This document shows, in pieces, positions 13,983-27,228 of a stretch of DNA of 64,000 nucleotides. Numbering within the stretch: the stretch's first letter is position 1; each line of letters begins with the position of its first letter. A model generated the notes under the pieces. The model did no database searches and was not told the origin of the DNA. It saw nothing but the letters and a program-made list of their open reading frames with translations. The translations under genes and the position numbers were made by a program. The stretch lies in contig JBAMDO010000078.1 in NCBI GenBank assembly GCA_037074765.1, positions 124,001 through 188,000 of the forward strand. Reading direction: 5' to 3'. The stretch is from Mansonella perstans (Eukaryota; Nematoda; Chromadorea; Rhabditida; Onchocercidae).

Positions 13983-14687
13983 AAATTCAACCCGTGAAAT
14001 GAATTGGAACATTTTTGGAGTGATGATGATGCTGCTGGTTGGTGAGTGTGAATGGGTTAGTCATGCGATATAACACTCCCGAGAAACTTTCCACTCATTC
14101 TATTTCTAATTTTTATATCTTCCTCTTTTGTTGTTTCAAATAATTTTCAATATTATCTGAATTTTCAAATTGAAATTCATTTCTAAAAGAGCTACAAATT
14201 AGGAATTCAAAGGAATTTTCCTTTTAAATCTTGGAAAATCTGCTTAATATTATGGTTATGAAAAGTAACAAAGTAGGTAAAGGATGAAAATGTTTGCTTA
14301 TCTTGTATTAGTTATAATATTTGTATTCTTTTCTTTTGTTCTATGTTTTTGAACTGTTCCAGATTGTGTACATGTAAATCCAGTCAGTTATTGTCGATTA
14401 TTTTTCTGCTACTGCTTGCGTATTTTTACAACTGCGTCTTTCAAGCACTTTGAATTTTTATCAGAAATTGCAGGTTCGGATATTGTGTCAAGGAATAGAA
14501 CAACAGTCAACTTCAGTAGCACTTCAAATTCATCGACATCATTAGAAGTTCTAATAACACGTCGAACAAATTAGAACAGTAAAAATACGACAACGTTATG
14601 GACCTTTGTCCGGTCCCCGATATTGGGCATGTTTCTTTTTCCGGTCTAAGTGAGCCTTGTTCCATTGGTTCAATTGTTGAAGTGGTG
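13983..14687 (+). promoter_or_regulatory. Probable 5' leader of the filamin transcript
   Basis: Leader exon 13983-14041 and exon 14474-14687 share good splice sites; the second carries the filamin start codon at 14598. The long pyrimidine tract before 13983 is the best nearby candidate for trans-splicing of a spliced leader. A second option is trans-splicing directly at 14473, which would give a 124-base leader without the upstream ORF. RNA data would be needed to choose. Confidence 0.4.
13999..14574 (+). CDS. Upstream peptide ORF in the filamin leader (two exons, 47 aa)
   Basis: Exon 13999-14041 begins 16 bases after a strong pyrimidine-rich acceptor (ends CGTTCAG at 13982), which could be a cis acceptor or a spliced-leader site. 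It encodes MNWNIFGVMMMLLV, a signal-peptide-like hydrophobic run, and ends at a GTGAGTG donor in phase 1. A TTGCAG acceptor places the next exon at 14474, again phase 1, continuing GSDIVSRNRTTVNFSS... to TAG at 14572-14574. The mature part would be Ser/Thr/Asn-rich with NRT, NFS and NSS glycosylation sequons. The filamin ATG (14598) lies in the same second exon, 23 bases after this stop and in another frame. It may be a regulatory uORF, a short secreted peptide or a chance ORF. I recognise no family. Confidence 0.4.
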
Positions 14688-17600
14688 GTAAGTGATTTGG
14701 TACCTTTAGATTTATCCTATTTCCTATGAAAGGATCATTATCATAATATTGCCTCACATGGAATAATTTTTGTTTGAAAAAATTTTATAACTGTAAAACA
14801 GCTTGGGAAAGAACAGGAAAATGAGAGTTTTCTGCAAAAAAAAAAAAAAAAAAAATGATGAAAACTGTGCAAAATGATTTTAGTTGCACATCGCATTGAA
14901 ATTGTACATTCTTATTGAATGCAAATCTCAGGAAAATTAAACTATAAATTTTAATAGTCCTGATTCAGTGATAAAAACCTGCAGATAAATGCACACGGTG
15001 ATTCATCGACTGGTTCCATCCTTGTTGAAGCAATTGCGCCTTCCGGATGTGTCAAAAATTGCCAAGTACTCAAGAAAGGCAGTGTTTTTACAGCTGCTTT
15101 CACGCCAAATGAAGTTGGTTAGTTTGTTTTCATTCGTTTTACGCTTGATTTATTTATTGAATGGATTGGAGAATCTTAAGAACTCGACCCACTTCTTCTG
15201 CTTTATCATTTCTGCTAATTATAGTCACACTTTCTGCGATATTACTTGCACTATAATCAGAACTTGACTCTATTTTAAAACCTTACCTCAAAAGTCTAGA
15301 ATTGTTCCTTTACTTCTAAGCATTGTAATTAATGAAGTTTCAAACAGATCCGAAATCTTATTTCGGATCAAATTCCAAGCTGAATCAGTATTTGATGTCC
15401 TAATCGGTATCATTAAGGCAAAATCCAGACTTTGGATAGTGTATGAGATCTTACAAAGAATCCTTTATTATTGAACCATTTATCTATCACAAGCCCTAAA
15501 ACATGCGAGTTTTTATTAAATATTCGTCCTAAAAGGCCCTGGCACGTCTTATGTTGCAAATGCCATAAATAAAGAATTTTTATGCTGAGAAGTGTAAAAA
15601 TTGGTACAGGATGGGTTCACTGAGCCTTAAGTGATTAATCAGACTATGGAAATGTGGTAATAGTATAAAGTTCCGAAACGATTAAAAGAATCCATTCATA
15701 GTATACATTGCATTTTACTATTCAATTTATTTTTGATATTTCAAAGTTACCACTAAAAGAAAGTCAAGAATTGGATGGCAGCTTCCAAAACTGCATTGCT
15801 GTAGTGGGTTGCGAATTTTTAGCCGAATTTTTGAATTTTTGTTTGGAATATTTCATGCACGCAGAAGAAGCCTACACACTTAATTCTGCTAAGAGGATTT
15901 AACTCAAATCTAGATATTATTGTCTCCATCAAGTGATTCAGACAGGGATTCAGATTCTATTGTTAATTATATTTCCAATCCTTTCGATTTATGCAAGAAA
16001 AAAAAGTTCACGAATCAATGGTAAACACATTGATTCGTGAAATATATAATAAAAACCTTTTTTTACTTATGATTTTCAAGTAATTGAGGTTTTATTACTC
16101 ATTTTTTTCCGTACCCAAACTAAGCTTGATCTTTTGCATCGGTGTTTTTTTTTGCAGGTAAGTGGCAGATTGGTATACTTTACGATGGTAACCACATTCG
16201 AGGTTCTCCATTTTCTTGTAAAGTTTACGACGCCAATCTTGTTCAGGTATTCAATTTTTATTCAGTTGATAGAGTCATTTAAGCTGAGTTTTCTCAAAAA
16301 GGCAGAAGTCGAGATTTGGATAATTTCTGAATTGTATCATTTCTTATTTAATTAAGGTTTCGAAGTAGTTATCTTTTTAAATTTAGGTATATGGTTTGGA
16401 TGTAGGGCTTGTTGGTCAGGAGTTGAAGTTCAGTGTAAATGCGTCGCAAGCTGGTGATGGTTCTCTCAAAGTATGCTTTTGAAAATAGTTTATTTTTTCA
16501 AGATTTTCAGCAAAAAAAAAAATTTATGAAATATTTCACACATTCGATCTTCAACAATGGGTTATGATCTTTTTTAATATTCTGCAATTAGAATTTTGGT
16601 ATAGCAATAAACTCAGCAATAAGTCCAATGTACGCAATCGTTTTAAAGAGCGAACAAGCGGATAGAGTGGTTGGGATGATCCGTTAATAAGAACATATTT
16701 TTGATTAAATTAAAAAGAAAACTGTAACCTAAATTTATGAACTTACACGAACTTATATGTAAAAGAATCTGAACACAGTAGTGGTATATCTACCAGCGTT
16801 GAATATAACAAATGATCGAAAGGAGTGAACCTTGGTAGCCTGCAAAGATGCCTTCTTCCCACTCTTTTTAAGAAATTTCTTCCCATTCTTTTTACCCAGC
16901 TATCTTCCTCTCTCGTAAAACAGTTGTAATTTTGAGTGATACCTTGAACACTGTTTTCCATTTGAAGTGATAAGTAAATGTAAGTAATACTTGAAAATGT
17001 TCGATATGGTCATAAATTTCTTTTTAATAAGTGCATCTTCGTAAAAGTCATTTGCCTATTTGGTTTTCATAATATTTAGAAACCATTTAGAAAAAATTAG
17101 TATTTCTAAAATATTCTTGGTTTTTAAAATTTTAACCTTAAAATTATGTTTCTTCACCATCTATTGAAGCAAAACCAAGATACAAAAATCAAATTAGAAG
17201 ATTTTTTATACTCATTCTGTGATATACCGGTTTTTCAAATTAAATACAGTTACTCCATTATGGGATAACCAGTATCAGAAGAGATTTCATGTAAAGTCAT
17301 GTCCTTCTGGAGTCAGAAAGTGCGGAGCGCGCTGCATTGAATGTTTGATCGGTTCTGGTGATTTAAATCCAATTCGGGATTGCTGATTGTGAACCTTTTT
17401 GATTTGGAGGGATAATTGTTCTGTTTAATTAATTATACTTTTTTATGAAGTTTTTTATACAACTTTTTGGAAATATCCTTGAATATCAAAAATTCATGCT
17501 AATTTAATCAGGGCTGTCCAGCTATTTTCTTGTTTAAAATCTTAGTAGAATAGAAAGACATATTAAATTTATTTTAATCTTGACTGCATTGCGAATTGCT

Positions 17601-20600
17601 GAAAACTTGTTTGCAATCAAATTGAATTTGTTATTTACAACGAAAAAAAGTATATTTTGATAGGTTTCGGTATTACGGCACGGCAGGAGTATGCCTTGTC
17701 AGGTGCTCGAACAAGGTAATTCAGGTGTTTACCGGATCAGTTTCACTCCTGACGGTGCTGGACAATACAAAATTCATATCCTGTTTAACAGTATGGAAGT
17801 TAAAGGTGAGTTTTACACTTATTCGCATTATTGTTTTTATTTTCAAAAAAACTTGCTTTTTTATTTCAGAAATCTGTGTTAAACATCTCTTATTGCCTCT
17901 TACAACTATTTCGGATATTCTAATGCCTAAAATCGTGATATTTTAAGAAATATTTGCTGGCTTTGAATCCTTTCTTACAAGAAAAGTTTCACTTGAAAAA
18001 CTTAACCATTTCATATAAGAAATCAATCTTGTAATGAATTTTTTTATTCATCTTAAAATATTGCTTTTTTATTACACCTGAATTACCAGCCTAATTACAG
18101 GTTCTCCGTTCATCTTGGATATAGCAGATGCAAGCTCGGTATCTGTTTATGGTGAAAATTTACGAATGGCTTCAGTTGATCGACTGAATGCGTTTTTCAT
18201 TCATGCAGTTGGAGCTGAATGTAAAGATATCACCGTCACTATTACTGGTATATTTCTTTTACGTTTACTTTAAGTTATTTACTTATTTCAATAACTGACA
18301 AACAACTAATTGCCTATTTTGTCATTTTTGCCTGTCATATAGAACAATTACTCGGCTTTAAATTTCTTACATTGTACCTAAATCTTTTACTTGTTTGCCG
18401 TTTTACATACATGCACATGGGTTCAATTTTTCCATTAGAGATATCCAAATTATTATTCTATCCGAAAGAAATTATGAAATCACATAAATTAAAGAATATC
18501 TACAACAGATGACCCTTGCTTCAGTTTCCATTACTGTGAAAAGATTCGTCGACACTGCAAAGTCGCATCATAATAATTTGAGGATGCCTGTGGTTTCTTG
18601 AGTTGGACTTTTAAATCTAAAATTGAATTTGCATCTTCAAAAGATATTTTGGTGATAGGTTAAATTGTAATGACTGAGTAGAAATAAAACACTTTTCAAT
18701 ATTTGCTTTTCAAATGACACATTTTTCAATATTTGTTTTTCAAATAACTCACTTTTCAATATTTACTTTTCAAATAACACACTTTTCAATATTTCTCATG
18801 CTCAACGTGGGTATTTTTTTATCTTAACCTACAGATAGGGAACTTTCGACTTTCTTAGTTGATTTACGCGCTTTTTATTGGAAGTTGAAATATGGATGAC
18901 ATGAAATTAAAATAAAAATTAAAAATTCATTTCTCAATTAACATCGTATTCTTCAGCACCTTCTGGAAAATTGAAACGAGCACGAGTTTATCAAATTGAT
19001 GACGTAACTTACAAAGTAGAGTGGAAACCTGTTGAAGCCGGTATGTTAATAAAGATTAAGCGTTTTCTCACAGAGAAATATGAAGACCACTATTTAAGGA
19101 AAATCTTTGAAATATTCCCCTTGAAGCAACATTTTCAACTTGCACAAGGCACAGTGCTACTGAAATAAATTTGTTGAATTACAGTAAGGTATTTTTTAAG
19201 TAAAGTAAATAAATAAATGGGAATATTACAGGTGAACATTCTATCGATGTACGACTTTTTAATCAGAGCGTGTACGAAAGTCCATTTGTATGTAACGTCG
19301 GCGATCCGGATTTGGTAACTGTCCGGAATATGCCAGAATTTATCAATGCTGATGAACTTTTCAGAGATTATACTTTCGAAAGTAAGCTTGCTCACAATAA
19401 ATTTAAGCTAAAAATAACTCTCATCAATCTATGCTTGCTTTGCTGTAAATTTATTCTTGAGTGAACAACATATTGCATCTTGTTTCCTCTTTTTCTCCTT
19501 TCTTCCCTATCCGTAATTCGGATAATTCCTAATGAATTAATTGCTTAATTAAGATCATCAAAAATGAAAGTTGGAGTTTTGTAATATTCTTATCTCTTTT
19601 TTGGTACTCAAAATTCCACTCTAATATTCTAAATATTTCATTTTAGAAATGGTAGAAGATAATGATTTGGTTGCTAAAGAAAGAGATAAACATTTTTTAA
19701 CAGTCTGTGAGAATAAGGATCCTTTTTGCTTTTGTTTGCAACTGTCCTCGAATTTCATTTTAAAATTTATCATTGGTCAATTTTTCCCTCATTCGTATCT
19801 TAATTGAGCAATCGTCTTATCGTCACATGTTCTTCACTATTCTTTCCTGTATTAGAACAATATCTTAAATTATGGGACTGTTTAGTGCTTTCATTAGTCT
19901 TTTAAATTTCTACATGGAAGAAAAGCACACAATTCGGAAATTCGAAGGTGATAATAAAGGATTTAAATGAATTTCGATGTGTAATTTATACTGGAATAAA
20001 GATTTTAGATTTATCATTAGCTTACTTTTTTCTTTATTATCTATATTTCTTCTCATTCTGATGATTAAAATTTGTGCTAAATAATTGAGAAGTTAGAATA
20101 GTGCTTAGAACAATTCTTAGAGAACTTAACTTCAACTCCTAAGTGGTTGATCTTGTAGCTAATATATTGCGATATATTATTGTGCTATGCTGTTAACAAA
20201 AGGAAGCTTCGGAATATTTAGTATAAATTAACCTTTTCCATTACATTAAATAATTGATTCGCATTATTCCTTAGCTGATTTCATGAATTTAAATAATCGA
20301 AATTGTGAATTTTGTATAACTAGGTAAGAAATTAAGCACATTGGTTCAAATTTTGAAATCCCAATATTTGATGTTTAAGGCATATTCAATTACATTACTT
20401 TAGGGAATTTTATAGAAATCAAAATTTACTGTATAGCGTTAAGGTAAAATTATACGAACTTTTTTGCAGTTGATGCGAGTGCGGCAGGATCCGGCAATCT
20501 GGAAATTATGATAAACGGTGGTCGTGTGGCATGTCGTGTCCGTGAACTAGGAGGACGACATTATTTAGCTTCATTCACTCCGACTCAGGTGCTGTCTTAA

Positions 20601-23600
20601 TAAACACCATATTGTCTCACATTGAGTTATTTTTGATTTAACAGTCATCCAAGACAATAAGCAACACTTGGAAAAGGATAAGGATATTTCTGAACAGAGT
20701 AATTTGTATTACTATGAATTACATCTGTCTAATTATTAACTTCTGTACATATATTTGTTTTATTTTAAAAATCAGTAATTTATTGAAATGAGTTTACCGC
20801 AAATTTTTATTCATAATATGTTGACGATGAAAATCAATTTAATCAATTCCCTTTTTCTGCAAATTAGCAGAATGGGAAGGTTGATACTAGAAATAATTGC
20901 TCGTACACATCATATTTTCAACTGAACATTTTTTTATAGGCAATAATACACATTGTTGAAATGCGATTTAATGGTGAAAATGTCAGGTTATCACCGTGGA
21001 AAATTCAGGTCAAAGGTCCTCAGCACCAAACAAATTCAGACTATGAAGTGCAAGAACGAATGATACGAAACATCGAAAGCAGACGGTATGATACTCATTT
21101 TCATTACTATTGATCATCTTAAACAGCTAAGCCAAAAGTGTGGATTTGACCAGACAGCTAAGCCAGAAATGTGGATTTGACCATGGCAAAATGAGTTATT
21201 ATGAACTTTCAGAGTCCTTATTAGGTGTTAGTGGTGCCAGTAATGAGTTCTTAATGAGGCTTTTTGGACAAATTGCAGTGTTACGCAAACTGATACCGTT
21301 AAGGAGATTGTTAAATACTCTACTCAGTAAAAAACTAAATGACATTCAAAACTTGAACTTAAATTACCTCTCTTTCTTCCGGGAAATAATTCCAATCTGT
21401 AATTTTAGAATTGAGCAAACCGAATCCTGGTATACAGAATTAGCCGGAATCGGACTGCAACGTGCTTCCGTTGGGAAACCTACCACATTCGAGATAACTG
21501 GTGATGGTATTGCGGAAACTGATGTTCAAGCCCGAATATATGGCAAGACTTATGAATTTTCTGAAATATCGAAACTTCATAGGATTCAGTTTGCTTAACT
21601 TCTCTATCTCACCACTCCTTTTTCTTACCGCTCTTTTTCTTGACCATAAAAAGAAAATCCTTTTGTTTAAAATTCATAACTTTCAAGAAAAATATTAATA
21701 TTTCTTGTTTAGGTCCTGATGGTGTTGATTTACCCGTAAATGTTTATCGCCGAGGTGACAATAAGCTTATCTGTGAATATGTTATTAAAAAGGTCAGTAA
21801 TACCATAAATAGTCTTGAAGTTCTGCTACTTAGTGATATACAAGTTTCTACTACTTGACATACCACTTTTTTCATTTTTTGTGAGATTAAATGATGTCCA
21901 TTTATTATTCATTCAAGCCATCCGTATGAGAAGATAAAAAAAGTATGCCTAGAAGCAAACTTTGATTGATCAAGAACTGAGTGAACTTCATCCAATATTT
22001 CTTTCAAATTCACGACTTTTCTATCACTAGAAAAAAGTACGATGTCCTTCATGTGGTATTCTCATCCATATTTCAGAATTTTTTTTTTTTTTGCAGGTTG
22101 GTGACCATCATCTACAAATGGTAATTTGTGGCAAAAAAATCGATCCGTATCCATTGACTGTTTCCGGTTATTCCGCTGAAAATGTCAAAATCGAACCTCT
22201 TGGTGGTGGTACACCTGGGCAGCCTGTGCAGTTTATTGGTGAGCATTAATTTAAATTCACTTTAAGTTTATTTACATATCCGATTATTAATTTTGAAATG
22301 CCGTTTTCTTTTCTTTGATAAGAAGACGAAACAATAAAAAAATTATACTAATCAAATAAAAACTGTATAAATTATCAAATGAATGTCAATTTTCTGTTTC
22401 TTTTGATTCTTCTTTGGCCACAAAATTTTTCAATTTGGTAGCGTTCTAAGAAGCTCTCATTAAAATGCAAAAGAATTGACATTCCTACAATAATGCCATC
22501 CTCATTTTATCTAATTTCGTCCTGTTTCACATGCAATTTAATTTAAGCGGCAAAGTTTAATGACATTGCTTTCTTCACTGATTCCTCAATTAAAACTCTC
22601 TACTCACTTCCATTATTTTTGCTGATATTATTTTTCGAGCTTTTGAAGGTAATTTTCAAGTTTTAAAATCTGGACCAAAAGCTTCTCTGTTATCCTGGAA
22701 TAATAATGAAAATGAGTTTTTTATTAAATTCATGAGAGATTGGAGAAAAGAGATATAAAATGAAGCGATAGCAGTGGTATCGATTTTAATATCCAGTAAT
22801 GAATTAAAAATCCTTTGGCTGTACAGCAGGTTAGAGCAGCTTTAGTTTCGGTAACAAAGCGGACTTCAATGACGGATTACGAATTAAAATGATGATTGTC
22901 TATATAATAAAATTTACATTGCTAAATTTTGTTGCTCAGAAACTTATGGATTTAAGAAGTAATATTAAGGAGATTGCTAAATGCTATAATAAATATAAGT
23001 AAGTGAAATTTGTCAGCATGACCGACGAGAAAATTTAAGAAAGATTCCAGTCGATGTTTAAATATTAGACTCTTCAGTCATTTTTAGTAAAACTTCTTTT
23101 TCTTGTATTTAAGACAGAGGAGGTGTAATTCTAGAGGTTTTTGGAAGTTTGGAGATAATTATAACAATCTGTTAGACTCACAGGAAATTTTTAGTTTCAA
23201 AAAAAAATGAAAGTATTCGAGAAAGTAGTTAGTCAAATTTGTTTTGACTCGCAAAGTTTTTTATTTCAATTTCTAAAATTTTGCAGTATTTATTATAATT
23301 ATAAAACAAATTTTAAAGATTTTTGCAGTTTTTAATCTTTTATAAAATGAAAGCATTATTGCTCAATATCTTTCCGCTATACTTCTTCACTGCTTTATAT
23401 AGAAAGAAGAGCAGTGGTTTTCTTCATTATTATATTCGGTTTTAGTCCAATTAGTAAAGGCGAAAAAGAGACAACTTTACTGGATTTGTTTCCTGCATTA
23501 ATAATTTGTTGTTAATTACATAGTGTTTTCTCTCAGAAGGATGAATAAGTACAGATAACTTCCTTGTACACATTCACATATTTTGTCGTTCCAAATGAGC

Positions 23601-26600
23601 GTATTATTCATACCACTTTTCTGACTTACTGCTTATAATAAATGACATGGGTTTCTGATCCAAAAAAAAAAAAAAAAAAAAATTGCTGCAATAGTAACTT
23701 GAAATTAGTGCTTTATAATATCACTAAAGATATTACAAATATCATTTGTGCTGGCAATATAGTTTCCCCATAATCATTAGCCTTTTAGTTTCCAACATAA
23801 TCGTAAACTTCTCAAAGTTTTTTGCACAAACTTTTAGTTGAACAAAAGGCCAAGAATTTACATATGATCGATCGCTTAGGCTTTTTATCATTAGCGGTGA
23901 AAATGTGCAAAATTGATTGCACTTTATTTTGCTACTCAAAATCCTTGGAGCTCATTCAAAACACTGAGAATACTTTATACATGTATTTTTGAATTTCTTA
24001 ATCAGTATAAATGAGGGATAGTGCTGTACAATTTGATGTGCAAAATAAATATATTAGATGATGAAAATTTTGAAAATTCTCCATCATCTTTTTGATTGTG
24101 TATTACATTAGTTTAATTACTGTCTTATTCGCTCTTACAACTTTTTATTTATAGTTATAATTATAATGACTAACCTTTCGCATTTTTTTTTTTCGATTAA
24201 ATTGTCTGGTTTAAGGTTAAAACAGTTTCTGTTTATCTTTTACTACGTCATATTTTGCCGTAGTTTGTTTATGCCAGTCACTCTCCTATTCTGCTTATCT
24301 TATCACTTCAACTTAGACTGTTTCTTTCGTCATATTTCCTCAGATGATTCTTCTGTAAACAGCATGTTTGTCATTCAGCAAGTAATGTTGAATTCTTAAT
24401 GCTTCATTTAAACATATATATGAGATAAGGTAGTTTATTTGCTAAAAATTGTTGAGAGAAAGTATTTTTAATTTAGTGATAAAAGAATGTTAGAAAGTGC
24501 CAATCCTTTTGGAAGAAATGAAAATTTTAGAGAAAACGGATGCAATCTCTAAAAGTGATCTGTAGCTTTTTTTAAAGAGATCCGCTATGAAATATTACAC
24601 TTGAGATGATTTGAAAAAAGAAACACAGTCACTCTAAAAAAATTAGTCACTCTAAAGACTTTGACTTTTGGTTATTTTGAGTAATTAAGAAACAGAAGAG
24701 TAGAAGTTACGGGAAGGAATGATAACATATTTTTTTGGTTTAATAATGAAATGAAGAGATACTGGAAAACTTTTTTTTCTTGTCTTAACTAAGGATCAGT
24801 CTGTCTATCTTTGACCTGTTGTAATCTTCAACTAGTCAAAACTTTTTAGCAAAATTTACATTCATTCTCATGTCGAGTTGTCTTTGGTTTTTTTAAAAGT
24901 TTTAATACTGTCTGTATACTTTTCGCAGCAGCCATCTAAATTCTCGAAGTTTAGGTTTAAGTAATATCTCCGTTTGCTTAGGCTTAGTTATTCGATTAAT
25001 TGCCGAAGTTTACAAATTCATGGAAATATGCATATCACTCTTTCTACCGTCTCTTACTTGATGAGTTTTTCTTGAGGATAGCTCATTAGCTCGAACTTCG
25101 CATTCCCGTTTTCGGTGTTGCATATTTGGTATCCCTTCTTAATGTCTCATATCATCATGTTCAGTTCCAGAGTAGTTTGTTGGTGTCAGAGGCGGGGCAG
25201 CTCACTTGGTTTTTATGTTGCAGTACTCTCTTCATCCATACATGCATTTGGTGTCCCCTCATTTAGTGAATCAACAGCCACTGCGATATTGTGTGAGCAA
25301 ACTGGAGAGCTATTTTCTGGACACTAGTTGCTTGTCGGTTAACCGGTAATAGTATTGTCTTCTCGTTATACCGGTAGTGGAATATTTTTCATAGCGGTAA
25401 TCGCTGTCAATCACTATTATTCATGCCCATCATCGCTGCTGTCAACATTGAGCATTGTCGATCGGCTGGTATTTCACCTCTGCCATTATCATATCATTAT
25501 TAGTGCCCAAATCGACATTATCTTTTTAGCTATCAGTTTTCGTATCACCTAGTAACAACAGTGAAGATAAAAGTAGTATGCATTCAATTGCATTCAATTT
25601 GAGCAAAAAATGCTAAATTTACTTGCCGATCGTTAAGGCCATCTTCTTACTACTTCTGATATTATTTATATTCTCATTGATACATCTTTCTTTCCCGCTC
25701 ATTAATATCTTATTCTGCTTAATTATTTTTATCGTGGATTCATCTTAATCTCATATATGCAACAATATCGACAGTCTGTACTTTGAATTTTGTGATATTC
25801 TGAATTGTTCGACGAATTTCCAAATGTCTGTATTTTTTAACTCTTCAGCCACAGTGAGTGGAAGTTTTAAAAAATGAGTGGAGAACAACATTACCTATCA
25901 CAGTTATATGTTTTGCCTGCAGTTGATGCTGTTGATGCTGGAAAAGGACAGCTGGAAATCAGTATTAATCAAGGAAAGGTACCAAATAATGTACAAATGC
26001 AAGGAGCCGGACGCTGTTTGGTTACGTTCATACCACAGTATCCGGGCAAATATGTTATAGATGTGACATTTAACGGTGAACAAGTACAGGGTATGTTTTC
26101 TGATTTCAAGTAATTCTTTTGTTGCTTTCATATAAAGTTGACATTCAATTTTTTGTTGAATTAATTGCACATCTATATCAAAGGTGAGATAAAGAATGGA
26201 AAAGAATGGAGGGGTGGTCCTTTTGCATATGGCAAGCCATAAACAAAATTATCAGTGAGAGAGTTTAAAGTTCACATTGAAATGTATATAAAGAATAGAC
26301 CGAAATGTTTAAATTAAAATAAAGATTTGATTGCATAAGGAGTGAATGAAATGAACTAAATTAGTTGAATAAATAAATAAAACAACACACTAGTTAGTAA
26401 ACAACAGAATGTCTAAATAAATGGAAGGATTCAAAAACTGAAAGAAAGAAGTTTTATCAAGTTGGAGAAAAAGAGAGATAAAAGCCGACGGAAACAAAAT
26501 TAAATTTTTCTGAAAACAATATTTTATGTTATAATTGCTGCGTTAGTTCGGCAGCTACACGAAGAGAGAAGACAAATTACTATTTAAGGACCTTTTTTTT

Positions 26601-27228
26601 TTTTTTTTTTTTCCAAAAATCTTGCGAACAAGAGATAATAAACGTTGAGTTTAATCGTAACTTCGGTTTCTTTCTTGACAATAGCACATCAAACTCGATT
26701 GCAGTTTCAATGCTCGAATGATATTTCGCTTCTCCCATCATCTATTAAAACAAAATTTGTTATTTGTTTTTTTTTTTTTGTACAACGTGTAGAAGCGCTA
26801 AAAAATTTTTCCACATGAACTGATACATAGATAATGAAGAATTTGAAAATTAAGACCCAAAGTTTGGAATACTCTATCCTCTTTCATAGAGGTACTATTG
26901 AGAAGTACCATCTCATTAATCGTTCATCCTGATATATCGAAGCAATATTAAATTTAATTTTAGACTGAGCTAATAAATAACAACAGAAAATTTAAATTAG
27001 ACGTAGTCTGAGTCACATTCTTTTTATATTTACCAAAAAATGTTCAACGAAGTAAAGATTCATACGTATCGATGATAATTTTTTTCTGAATGACCTTACT
27101 AACAAATATACCAACATACTTTCTAGGATGTCCAATTCGTGTTGATATTTTACCGAAACAGATTGGGCAAGATATTTCGGCATCCATAATTTCGCAGCAG
27201 ACAGCAACAATCACATCTTCATCGTCAG
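14598..27228 (+). CDS. fln-2: Filamin exons 1-15: N-terminal repeats 1-6
   Basis: Exons: 14598-14687, 14985-15117, 16158-16246, 16387-16470, 17664-17805, 18101-18247, 18957-19040, 19232-19381, 20470-20588, 20940-21085, 21409-21542, 21713-21792, 22097-22238, 25923-26090, 27127-27228. Repeat ends are visible as RGSPFSCKVYD, KGSPFILDIAD, YESPFVCNVGD, RLSPWKIQVKG, DPYPLTVSGY and QGCPIRVDILP. A charged linker (exon 10 end, exon 11 start) separates repeats 4 and 5. The intron after exon 11 starts with GC: TATG|GCAAGA joins TTTAG|GTCCTGAT and gives the expected ...RIYGPDGVDLP. The intron after exon 13 is the longest in the gene (3,684 bases) and could hide another promoter. All fifteen exons join in phase without stops. 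Confidence 0.88.

Noticed and set aside
15708..15902. 64-codon ORF inside filamin intron 2
   Set aside because: It starts at a chance ATG within the intron and joins to nothing in phase.
21140..21598. 152-codon + ORF
   Set aside because: Its first 90 codons are intron; only 21409-21542 is coding, and the end runs past the GC donor.
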